The translations under genes were made by a program, and so were the position numbers. A stretch of 57,493 bases of DNA from an uncultured Collinsella sp. Lineage in GTDB: Bacteria > Actinomycetota > Coriobacteriia > Coriobacteriales > Coriobacteriaceae. The notes under the pieces are model-generated. The model was not told the DNA's origin. It saw only the letters and a list, made by a program, of their open reading frames with translations, and ran no database searches. Below are positions 35,035 through 42,797 of this stretch, piece by piece (the stretch's first letter is position 1; each line of letters opens with the position of its first letter). Location: NCBI GenBank assembly GCA_900550195.1, contig URRB01000017.1, positions 1-57,493 of the forward strand, read 5' to 3'.

Positions 35035-35110
35035 GGGCGATTGGCGCAACGGTTAGCGCAGGTGCTTTACACGCACAAGGCTGGGGGTTCGAATCCCTCA
35101 TCGCCCACCA
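35035..35110 (+). tRNA. tRNA-Val (anticodon TAC)
   Basis: Cloverleaf: acceptor GGGCGAT/ATCGCCC, anticodon stem GTGC/GCAC with loop TTTACAC (TAC, valine), T arm GGGGTTCGAATCCCT, discriminator A and encoded CCA. A TATACT box lies at 35019-35024. The last 16 bases are repeated twice downstream. Confidence 0.96.
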
Positions 35111-35560
35111 CTGATTTGATAGGCTCCCAGCAATGGGAGCCTTTCTTTTTTGGGCCCAGTGCATGGGATTCGAACCCGACAGGGTGCGGAGCTGAGGAAA
35201 CGCGCAAGCGTTTTCCAGCGCAGCACGCGAGGGCCGTAGGCCCGAAGCGAAAGCGGGCGGCGTCAGCCGCACGCGGACATCCCTCATCGCCCACCACTGA
35301 TTTGATAGGCTCCCAGCAATGGAAGCCTTTCTTTTTTGGGCCCAGCGCATGGGATTCGAACCCGACAGGGTGCGGAGCTGAGGAAACGCGAAGCGTTTTC
35401 CAGCGCAGCACGCGAGGAGCGGAGCGACGAAGCGGGGCGCGGGCGGCGCCAGCCGCACGCGGACATCCCTCATCGCCCACCACTGAATTGTTAGGCCTCC
35501 AGCGATGGAGGCCTTTCCTTTTTCAGGCCCAGCGCATGGGATTCGAACCCGCCAGCACGT
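35095..35560 (+). repeat. Tandem 186-bp repeat beginning at the tRNA-Val 3' end, with three terminators
   Basis: CCCTCATCGCCCACCACTGA recurs at 35095, 35281 and (first 19 bases) 35467, exactly 186 bases apart; the third copy is cut short near 35556. Each unit has, in order: the tRNA-Val 3' end with CCA; a terminator (GGCTCCCAGCAATGGGAGCC with T-rich tail, near 35125, 35311 and, in GGCCTCC form, 35494); an inverted T-arm-like GGGATTCGAACCC; and a hairpin GGAAACGC/GCGTTTTCC. Copies 1 and 2 diverge mainly in the last 60 bases. Open frames here are artefacts of the tRNA sequence. Confidence 0.85.
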
Positions 35561-35576
35561 CTGTCACAAAGGCCGT

Positions 35577-35791
35577 GGTCAAAAAATGGCAAAAATGAGT
35601 ACTGCTACTTTGTTTGCAGCATATAAATAGACAGTATTTGCTTAAGTTACGCAACATATGTCCATTATAAGGGCTAACAGTTGAATCAAAATCGTGCTTT
35701 CATCGCCATTTCGACTTGCTATCTGGCCTTATTAGTCCAAAATTGCTGCTACCAAATCGGTAACAGTACTCATATTTGATGTTTTTTGACC
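35577..35791. mobile_element. MITE-like element with imperfect terminal inverted repeats
   Basis: The arms 35578-35608 and 35760-35790 are inverted and match at 26 of 31 positions; weaker similarity continues inward for about 20 bases (GCAGCA/TGCTGC). Ends are GGTC/GACC. The 215-bp element is AT-rich against a GC-rich background and encodes nothing convincing. I see no clear target-site duplication. It abuts the tRNA-Val repeat array. The rest of the gap to argD (35792-35908) has only a small hairpin, GCCTTAG/CTAAGGC. Confidence 0.65.
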
Positions 35792-35908
35792 AGCAGGTCT
35801 CCCTGCCTTAGCAAATCTAAGGCAAAACGGGCTCCAGACCGCTGAATCATGCCGCGTAGGGCACTTCCGCAGTCCGGAACCCGGTCCAAATTGAATTATC
35901 GCACCGCG

Positions 35909-37192
35909 TTAGCCCAAGACATCCGACAGGATCTCGATCAGGCTGTCCACGTCGGCTTCTTCGCAGACAAGTGGCGGCAGGAAACGCAGCGTATGCGCAC
36001 CTGTAGCGTTGATCACGGCACCGGCGGCCAGCGCGCGGGCAACAACATCATGCGCGTCGCCCACGGCATCATCCAAATCACAGCCGAGCATCAAGCCGCG
36101 GCCACGCACCTCGGTCACGAGCGGCAGCTTGGCGAGCTTTGCCTCCATATAGGCGCCTACCTTGGCAGCATGGTCGGCATAATCGCCGCGCACGAGCGCG
36201 GAGAGCGTCGCGGCGCACGCCGCGACGGCCAAGCAGCTACCGCCAAAGGTCGAGCCGTGGTCGCCCGGCTTAAACACGTCGGCAATCTCCTTCTTTGCCA
36301 CGACGGCACCCATGGGCACGCCATCAGCAATGCCCTTGGCAAGGCTCATAATGTCAGGCTCCACGCCATAAGTCTGGAACGCAAACGGCTTACCCGTGCG
36401 GAAGATACCGCACTGGACCTCGTCGGCGATAAGCACGGCGCCCACTTCGTGTGCCAGGTCGCGCGCTGCCGCCATAAACTCCTCGGTCATAGGGTGCACG
36501 CCACTCTCACCTTGGATCGGCTCGAGCATCACGGCGCAAATTTCACTGCCCAGCTGCTTAAAGATCGCACGCAGTTCATCGACATCGTTGGGCGTGCAGG
36601 CCACAAAGCCACCCGGCAGCGGGCGGAAGCTGTCCTGCAGCCAATCCTGCATGGTGGCGGCAATGGTCTCGAGCGTACGGCCGTGGAACCCGCCGCGCAT
36701 GCACACGATGGTGTTGCCGCCATTACCGGCACGCTTGGCGTACAGGCGCGCGAGCTTCATCGAGCCCTCGTTGGCCTCGGCGCCAGAGTTGGCAAAGAAG
36801 GTCTCCCAAACCTGCTCATCCGCAGCCGGGGCACCAAGAGCAGCTGCCGTGGTCTCATCGCCGGCGACAATGGCATCGGCAAGCACGCGCGCACCATCTA
36901 CGTCGTCGTTAGCAAGCTTGGACAGCAGCGCCGCGACCTGTCCGCGCTGCTCGATGTAGAAGTAATTGGAGACATGCATGAGCTTTTTGGTCTGTGCCTC
37001 GAGCGCCGAGAGCACAGCCGGGTCGCCATGACCTAGGCTGCACACGCCGATGCCGGCAAGAAAGTCGAGGTACTCACGGCCATCGTCGCCGGTGAGCTTC
37101 ATGCCGTGACCCTCGACAAACTCGACCGGAGAGCGGCCAAAGGTATGCATAACGTAATGGGATTCAAGCGATTGCTGAGCTGCAAGTGACAT
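35909..37192 (-). CDS. argD: Acetylornithine aminotransferase
   Basis: 427 residues. PLP-dependent class III aminotransferase making N-acetylornithine. YLDFLAGIGVCSLGH, FFANSGAEANEGSMKLAR, GGFHGRT, LIADEVQCGIFRTG and SLAKGIADG (with the PLP lysine) are clear. A stretch of about 20 residues near 100-125 (DVDGARVLADAIVAGDETTAAALG) is longer than in short ArgD proteins. It is the last gene of argC-argJ-argB-argD, 69 bases after argB. Confidence 0.95.
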   Translation of the reverse strand: MSLAAQQSLESHYVMHTFGRSPVEFVEGHGMKLTGDDGREYLDFLAGIGVCSLGHGDPAVLSALEAQTKKLMHVSNYFYIEQRGQVAALLSKLANDDVDGARVLADAIVAGDETTAAALGAPAADEQVWETFFANSGAEANEGSMKLARLYAKRAGNGGNTIVCMRGGFHGRTLETIAATMQDWLQDSFRPLPGGFVACTPNDVDELRAIFKQLGSEICAVMLEPIQGESGVHPMTEEFMAAARDLAHEVGAVLIADEVQCGIFRTGKPFAFQTYGVEPDIMSLAKGIADGVPMGAVVAKKEIADVFKPGDHGSTFGGSCLAVAACAATLSALVRGDYADHAAKVGAYMEAKLAKLPLVTEVRGRGLMLGCDLDDAVGDAHDVVARALAAGAVINATGAHTLRFLPPLVCEEADVDSLIEILSDVLG

Positions 37193-37261
37193 GGGATGCC
37201 TTTCGTTGGGCGCCAGACGGCGCGGGGCTATGGGTGCAGGAATTGGGCGGCTGCGGGTCAG

Positions 37262-38242
37262 CTAGACCGTCTGAAGCTTCTCGACCTCGTCAAGGTTTTC
37301 GGTCAGACGCGCAGCAAACGTCGAAAGCGGATGCGGATGCGTATCGAACTCGTAAGCCGTCTCGGTGGAATGGATCACGGTGCCGACGCCGGCATCGGTC
37401 AGCAGCTCCAGGAGCAGCGAATGCGGCGTGGTACCGTTAATGATGTGGGCACGAAATACGCCGCCGGTAAGCGCATCGACGGCCGCACGCAGCTTGGGAA
37501 TCATGCCCTTATCGACCTCGCCGCCGTAGAGCATTTCGTTAACCTCGTCGAGCGTTAGGTTGGAGATAAGCGAGTCCTTGTCGCTAAAGTCCTTGTACAG
37601 GCCATCGACATCGGTCAAAAAGATCGCCTTATGCGCGTGGAGCGCCGCGGCAACGGCACCGGCGGCGGTGTCGGCGTTGATGTTGAAGAAACCGCCGTCC
37701 TCCCCCGCCGCGACGGTAGCTATGACGGGGATGTACTCGCTATCGAGTAAGCGCTCGATATAGTCGGTGTTGACGTGCGTCACTTTGCCCACGCGACCGA
37801 GCTCGGGGTCGAGCGGCTCGGCGATGAGCGTGCCGGCATCGCTGCCCGACACGCCCACGGCCAGGTTGCCGTGGTGGTTGATGGCAGCAACCAGCTCCTG
37901 GTTAACCTTGCCGCCCAGCACCTCGCGCACGATATCCATAGTCGCCGGCGTGGTCACGCGCTGGCCGTTCTTAAACTCGACGGGAATATCGTAATGGCTC
38001 AGCGCCTCGTTGATAGCCTTGCCGCCGCCGTGCACGATTACGGGGCGCATACCGATGATCTTGAGCAAAACGATGTCGCTCATCACGTCGCGGCGCAGCT
38101 GCTCATCAACCATGGCGGCTCCGCCATATTTGATAACAACCGTCTTGCCGGTCAGGTTCTTAATCCACGGCAGCGCTTCGAACAGCAGCTGCGCGGTTGC
38201 TTCGTTGGATTCGCTCGAACGACAATCGCGTGCGAATTTCAT
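37262..38242 (-). CDS. argB: Acetylglutamate kinase
   Basis: 326 residues. It phosphorylates N-acetylglutamate, the second arginine step. TVVIKYGGAAM and IVHGGGKAINE are the nucleotide and substrate loops; NINADTAAGAVAAAL is the C-terminal motif. The start at 38242 follows GAGGCAGATT. The C-terminus (about 20 residues beyond the usual end, FAARLTENLDEVEKLQTV) is unassigned. Feedback inhibition by arginine is common in this family but not visible here. Confidence 0.95.
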   Translation of the reverse strand: MKFARDCRSSESNEATAQLLFEALPWIKNLTGKTVVIKYGGAAMVDEQLRRDVMSDIVLLKIIGMRPVIVHGGGKAINEALSHYDIPVEFKNGQRVTTPATMDIVREVLGGKVNQELVAAINHHGNLAVGVSGSDAGTLIAEPLDPELGRVGKVTHVNTDYIERLLDSEYIPVIATVAAGEDGGFFNINADTAAGAVAAALHAHKAIFLTDVDGLYKDFSDKDSLISNLTLDEVNEMLYGGEVDKGMIPKLRAAVDALTGGVFRAHIINGTTPHSLLLELLTDAGVGTVIHSTETAYEFDTHPHPLSTFAARLTENLDEVEKLQTV

Positions 38243-38323
38243 AATCTGCCTCGTCTTTCGTATCGTTATCGCGCCGTGCTCCGCTGTCCGCAATCGCGGC
38301 AAGATGCGCAGCGTGCCTGGAAT

Positions 38324-39592
38324 CTAGGAACGGTAATCGCCGTTGATGGAGATGTATTCATGCGTGAGGTCGCAGGTCCACACGGTCGTTGCCGCGGCGC
38401 CCGCGCCCAGGTCGGCCGAGATCACGATCTCGGGCGCCTCAAAGCGACGCAGGGCCTCGTCCTCGTCAAAGGGAACGGTCAGGCCATCACGGCAGACGGG
38501 CATGCCCATCATGTCGATGGACACATCTTCTTGGTTAAACTGCACGCCGCACTTGCCGAGCGCCATGGCAACGCGACCCCAGTTGCAGTCGTGGCCGGCG
38601 ATGCAGGTCTTGACGAGCGGCGAGTTGGCGACAGCACGAGCGGCGATATCGGCCTCCTCGTCGTTCGCGGCGCCGGTGACGTTAACCGTAACAAGCTTGG
38701 ATGCGCCCTCGCCATCTGCGGCGATGTTGCGCGCCAGGCTCTCGCACACCTCATGCACGGCAAAGGCCAGCTCATCGAAGGCGTCGGAGCCCTCGACAAT
38801 GGGTTCGGCATCCGCGGCAGCAGCGCCGGAGGCAAGCATGATGCAGGTGTCGTTAGTCGAGGTGTCGGAGTCGACCGTTACCTTGTTGAAGGTCTGCTTG
38901 ACGGTGGAGAGCAACAGGGCGTGGAGCGCCGCCGGCTCGACGGGGGCATCGGTAGTGATGACCGCAATCATGGTGGCCATGTTGGGCATGATCATGCCAG
39001 AGCCCTTGCACATACCGCCCACCGTATAGGCATTGCCCGCGTGCCCCGCGGCCTCGCTGCGGTAACACACGGCATACTCCTTGGAGTGCGTATCGGTCGT
39101 CATGATGGCGCGGGCGGCATCGGCGCCACCGTGGGCGGAGAGCGTCTCATAAGCTGCCGGAATCGCCGTCTCAAACGTGTCGATCGGCAGAATCTGACCA
39201 ATTACGCCCGTGGAGGCGACCAGAATCTGCTGGGGCTCGCAGCCGATGACCTGCGAGGCGATGTTGCAGGTCTCGCGCGCGCAGGCAAGACCGGTCTCAC
39301 CCGTGGCGGCGTTGGCGTTGCCAGAGTTGATAGAAACACCGGCGATGATGCCATAGCCCTTGTCAGCGCCGCCCAGGTTGGCACGACTCACCTGCACGGG
39401 CGCCGCACAAAAGCGGTTAGTTGTAAACACGCCGGCCCCGGGACAGGGTTTATCGGGCACGACGAGCGCGTAATCCAGGCGCTCGGGATTCTTGCGGAAT
39501 CCGGCATGGATGCCCGCCGCCTTAAAGCCGGCTGCCGCCGTTACGCCACCCTCTACGGCACGGATCTTGATATCGAACTGCTCAGCATTCAT
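38324..39592 (-). CDS. argJ: Bifunctional ornithine acetyltransferase/N-acetylglutamate synthase
   Basis: 422 residues. ArgJ moves the acetyl group from acetylornithine to glutamate, giving the cyclic arginine route. The precursor cleaves itself between Ala and Thr in NMATM (about residue 203), and the new N-terminal Thr is the nucleophile; GGMCKGSGMIMP precedes it. SGNANAATG forms part of the oxyanion region. With argJ present, argA and argE are not required. Confidence 0.96.
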   Translation of the reverse strand: MNAEQFDIKIRAVEGGVTAAAGFKAAGIHAGFRKNPERLDYALVVPDKPCPGAGVFTTNRFCAAPVQVSRANLGGADKGYGIIAGVSINSGNANAATGETGLACARETCNIASQVIGCEPQQILVASTGVIGQILPIDTFETAIPAAYETLSAHGGADAARAIMTTDTHSKEYAVCYRSEAAGHAGNAYTVGGMCKGSGMIMPNMATMIAVITTDAPVEPAALHALLLSTVKQTFNKVTVDSDTSTNDTCIMLASGAAAADAEPIVEGSDAFDELAFAVHEVCESLARNIAADGEGASKLVTVNVTGAANDEEADIAARAVANSPLVKTCIAGHDCNWGRVAMALGKCGVQFNQEDVSIDMMGMPVCRDGLTVPFDEDEALRRFEAPEIVISADLGAGAAATTVWTCDLTHEYISINGDYRS

Positions 39593-39726
39593 CGTCTTTA
39601 TGACTCCTTATGTCAAACAAAAAATGGGCATCGGTTGGAGCGCCATGCCAGCCACAATCATGAGACCAGCTTAAAAGTGGCGCCCAACTCGATGCCCGAC
39701 TACCAAATCGCTAACAATCGAATGTG

Positions 39727-40797
39727 CTACACCGGGCACGCCACTGTGGGCAAGCCTCGTCGTTCGTCAAAACCAAAGACGATGTTGGCGCACTGGACCG
39801 CCTGGCCTGCTGCACCCTTGCACAGATTGTCGATGGCGCCCGTAGCCACCAGAACGCCCGCACGCTTGTTGAGCGCGAGGCCGATTTGGGCGGCGTTGGT
39901 GCCGACGACCGAAGCCGTCTTGGGCTGCTGGCCGGCATCGAGTACGCGCACGAAGGTTCGACCGGCGTAGAACTGCTTGTAATGGTCGACGACGTCCTCA
40001 AGGGTCAACGTGTCGAGAGTCTGCGGCGCGAGCGGCATCGTCACCGTGGAAAGCAGGCCGCGCTTGAGCGGTGCCAAGTGTGGAGTAAAGACGACGCGAT
40101 CGGTCAGGCCCAGGATCTGCTCAATCTCGGGTGTATGGCGATGTTTGCCTACGCCATAGGCCTCCAGGTTCTCGTCCGCGCTGCAAAAGTGGGTGCGGGC
40201 GTTGCAGGACTTACCGGCACCCGTCACGCCGCTAATAGCATCGACGATTACGGGACCGTTCTCTGCCACCCAGCCCGCACGCACGGCAGGAGCAGCAGCA
40301 AGGCTCGTTGCGGTGGGATAGCAGCCGGCGCAGGCGACCAAAACGGGCTTTCCGGCGGCATGGCTGGAAGCAGCGGTCTCTAAGTCCTGACAGAACAGCT
40401 CGGGCAGACCAAAAGCGCGAGTCTTGAGCAGCTCGGGGCTCGTGTGCTCGGCGGCATACCATGCCTCAAAGACGGACGCGTCACTCAGACGGTAATCGGC
40501 CGAAAGATCAAAGCAGGAGACGCCCGATGCAAGCAGCGCGGGCACCTGGGCCATGGCAGCCGTGTGCGGGACGGCAAGAAAGACCGCATCGCAGCTCTTG
40601 AGCTCGGGGGCGTCATGCGTGGTGAAAACCAGGTCGCTCACGCCAGCAAAGCTCGGATACACCGCGGACAGCGGCTGGCCGGCATCGGCGTTGGACGTAA
40701 TGGCAACAAGTTCAAACTCGGGATGGCCGAGCACGAGGCGAATGAGTTCGGCTCCGGCATATCCAGCCGCGCCGACGATTCCAACCTTCAAAGACAT
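39727..40797 (-). CDS. argC: N-acetyl-gamma-glutamyl-phosphate reductase
   Basis: 356 residues. NADPH-dependent reduction of acetylglutamyl phosphate. The N-terminal Rossmann loop GIVGAAGYAGAELIRL and the catalytic cysteine in CAGCYPT (about residue 160) are diagnostic. First gene of the arg operon. A possible promoter lies in 40800-40960, an AT-richer stretch with two ATGCAT-containing segments, but I cannot define a reliable ArgR box. Confidence 0.96.
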   Translation of the reverse strand: MSLKVGIVGAAGYAGAELIRLVLGHPEFELVAITSNADAGQPLSAVYPSFAGVSDLVFTTHDAPELKSCDAVFLAVPHTAAMAQVPALLASGVSCFDLSADYRLSDASVFEAWYAAEHTSPELLKTRAFGLPELFCQDLETAASSHAAGKPVLVACAGCYPTATSLAAAPAVRAGWVAENGPVIVDAISGVTGAGKSCNARTHFCSADENLEAYGVGKHRHTPEIEQILGLTDRVVFTPHLAPLKRGLLSTVTMPLAPQTLDTLTLEDVVDHYKQFYAGRTFVRVLDAGQQPKTASVVGTNAAQIGLALNKRAGVLVATGAIDNLCKGAAGQAVQCANIVFGFDERRGLPTVACPV

Positions 40798-40968
40798 ATC
40801 AGACTCCTTGTCTGCGATTTATGCACCGATGCGCATTTCGCAGCGGTCGTTATGAAGTGGTTTGAAACTTTAGCACCAAAAGATGCATGGATACGTAAAT
40901 GGTTTGCGTGTTCATGCATTGAAACATTCCCGACACATTCGCTTGAAGGAATTGACAAATGGAGCGGA

Positions 40969-41012
40969 CCCCGTATTGCCCGGCACCCATAACGGCGCCG
41001 GGCAATACGGGG
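40969..41012. terminator. Perfect 16-bp hairpin between the split-barrel gene and argC
   Basis: CCCCGTATTGCCCGGC and its exact complement flank a 12-base loop, 43 bases beyond the stop of the upstream minus-strand operon. No T run is present in either direction, so termination would be factor-assisted or weak. Confidence 0.55.
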
Positions 41013-41054
41013 CCCGCCCATGCGAAAACTAAGTTGTTAGGAAGAGCCAGCTGG

Positions 41055-41465
41055 CTAGAGCTCGACCGGCACCCATTTGTCGTGATTGCAGATAAAAGCC
41101 TCAGGATCCTCGACGCTAAAGAAGACGAGCGTGGGGTCGTTAGGCCCCTCATAGTGCTCGCTCAAGCGCTCAAGATGTTTCCATCCGGCCTCGCGCATTC
41201 CACTCGAAGCCCGGTCTTCCAGCCCCGCACGCCCGCGCAGGATCAACCAACCGTGGCCCGGCCACCAACTCGTGGCCTCAAAGCGCTGGTTTTGCAGCAG
41301 CTCCTGCCACACATCTTTGGTGCGCGCCGTCACAAACCACAGCTTGCCGTCCTGAATCTGTGCAAACGAGAACGGACGCACATGCGGCTGCCCGTCCACG
41401 CTCGTCGCCAGATACCACGCCGGCACCGACGTCAGATACTCCAGCATCGTATTCAATCCGTCCAC
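41055..41465 (-). CDS. Pyridoxamine 5'-phosphate oxidase-like FMN-binding split-barrel protein (copy 1)
   Basis: 136 residues. PAWYLATSVDGQPHVRPFSFA and KLWFVTARTKDVWQEL are the flavin-contacting strands of the split-barrel family. Such proteins bind FMN or F420; the exact reaction cannot be told. It is a paralogue of the next gene (53 bases upstream) and the last gene of the FMN-riboswitch operon. The start is a GTG at 41465 behind AGGAGG; an ATG six codons later is the alternative. Confidence 0.85.
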   Translation of the reverse strand: MDGLNTMLEYLTSVPAWYLATSVDGQPHVRPFSFAQIQDGKLWFVTARTKDVWQELLQNQRFEATSWWPGHGWLILRGRAGLEDRASSGMREAGWKHLERLSEHYEGPNDPTLVFFSVEDPEAFICNHDKWVPVEL

Positions 41466-41519
41466 GTTTCCTCCTGCCGCCTGACCAGTCTTTTTGGAAT
41501 GGGTAGTTAATTTGGGAAA

Positions 41520-41966
41520 TTAGAGCTCGAGGAGCTCTTCGCTGCCGTCGATATCGCAGAACCGCGCGGCGATGTTGCGGACCGAGAAGAACGCAAGGCG
41601 GCCGTCGTTGGCACTATCGTGTTGCTCGCCAATGCCCACCATGTGCTTAAAGCCCGCCTGGCGCACCTTGTCGCTCACGAATGCATCGTCCTCGAGCGCG
41701 GCCTCACCGGTTAACACGATCCAGCACTCCCCCGGCTTCCAGCCCGATACCTCAAACTTGGGATTCGCGCTCAACTCCGCCCACACGTCCTTGTCGCGCG
41801 ACGTGCAAAACCACAGTTTGCCGTCATCAACCATGGCAAACGAAAACGGCCTCACGCGGGGCTGATGCCCGTCGCTCGCATCGGTCGTGGCAAGATACCA
41901 CGCCGGAATGCGTCTGAGATACGTGCAGACGCGTTCGAGCTGAGCCGTGCGATCGATGTCGGTCAT
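41520..41966 (-). CDS. Pyridoxamine 5'-phosphate oxidase-like FMN-binding split-barrel protein (copy 2)
   Basis: 148 residues, clearly homologous to its neighbour (IPAWYLATTDASDGHQPRVRPFSFA; KLWFCTSRDKDVWAEL). Probably dimeric and flavin-binding. It starts 30 bases after ecfT on the same strand, so it is likely read from the FMN riboswitch with the flavin transporter genes. Substrate unknown. Confidence 0.85.
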   Translation of the reverse strand: MTDIDRTAQLERVCTYLRRIPAWYLATTDASDGHQPRVRPFSFAMVDDGKLWFCTSRDKDVWAELSANPKFEVSGWKPGECWIVLTGEAALEDDAFVSDKVRQAGFKHMVGIGEQHDSANDGRLAFFSVRNIAARFCDIDGSEELLEL

Positions 41967-41996
41967 AGAGACCCCTTTCTTGCGCTCGAATCGAGC

Positions 41997-42797
41997 TTAG
42001 ACGAGCTGAAGATTGATAACGACAACGCATGTCACCAGCAGCGCCATCGCCACCGCGGCCAGTGCATCCCCGCGGCCAAACGTAAGCGCATGCAGACGCG
42101 TGCGTCCCTGCTCGCCGTGATAACAGCGTGCATCCATGGCGGCCGAAAGCGTCTCGGCATGACGGAACACGCCGGTGAACAGCGGAATCGCCACACTGCC
42201 GAGCATGCGCACACCGCCGAGCGGACCGCCCGTCACGCGCGCGCCGCGGCTTGCCTGTGCATCGGTCGTCTGTTTCATCTCGGTTGCAAATTGCGGCATA
42301 AACCGCAGCGCGATACCCATAATCATGCCGAGCTCGTGCGCCGGAAGCCCCACGCGTGCAAATGGTGCGAGCAGGCGCTCAAAACCCGCGGTGAGGTCGA
42401 GCGTCGGTGTGGTGAGTGTAATGGCGCTCATGCCGGCCATCATCAGGGTCAGGCGGCACGCCATAAACGCCGCAGAACGCAGCGAGCCCTCGCTCACCTG
42501 CAAAAAGCCAAGCTGCCACAGGGTGCGGCCGCTCTGGTCGGAAAACAGGTTGAGTACCGCGACCACCACGACAATCGCCAGCAGTGGTGCCATCGATGAT
42601 AGGACCCGGCGCAACGGCACCCGGGCTGCGACATAGACCAGCACGACAAACATTGCGACCGGAACCAACCCGCGGAAGCTTCCGACGGTGAGCACAGTGA
42701 TCAGAAATGCGAAACCTAGGAGCAGCTTAGTGCGCGGATCCAGACGATGCACCGCGCTATCCCCGGGATAGTAGCTGCCAAATGAGAACGCCTCCAT
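41997..42797 (-). CDS. ecfT: Energy-coupling factor transporter transmembrane protein EcfT
   Basis: 266 residues, about six membrane segments. The two coupling motifs that touch the ATPases are seen as AQASRGARV (about 185) and AMDARCYHG (about 220). N-terminal DPRTKLLLGFA is typical. Its start shares one base with the ecfA stop (TAATG), so they are translationally coupled. It links the RibU substrate subunit to the ATPase. Confidence 0.94.
   Translation of the reverse strand: MEAFSFGSYYPGDSAVHRLDPRTKLLLGFAFLITVLTVGSFRGLVPVAMFVVLVYVAARVPLRRVLSSMAPLLAIVVVVAVLNLFSDQSGRTLWQLGFLQVSEGSLRSAAFMACRLTLMMAGMSAITLTTPTLDLTAGFERLLAPFARVGLPAHELGMIMGIALRFMPQFATEMKQTTDAQASRGARVTGGPLGGVRMLGSVAIPLFTGVFRHAETLSAAMDARCYHGEQGRTRLHALTFGRGDALAAVAMALLVTCVVVINLQLV

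Noticed and set aside
35018..35483. Open frames across the tRNA-Val repeats
   Set aside because: They translate the tRNA 3' end and terminators, and change product when the repeat unit changes. They are artefacts of the array.
40800..40960. ArgR boxes upstream of argC
   Set aside because: Two ATGCAT-containing stretches are suggestive, but neither fits the ArgR consensus well enough to annotate.
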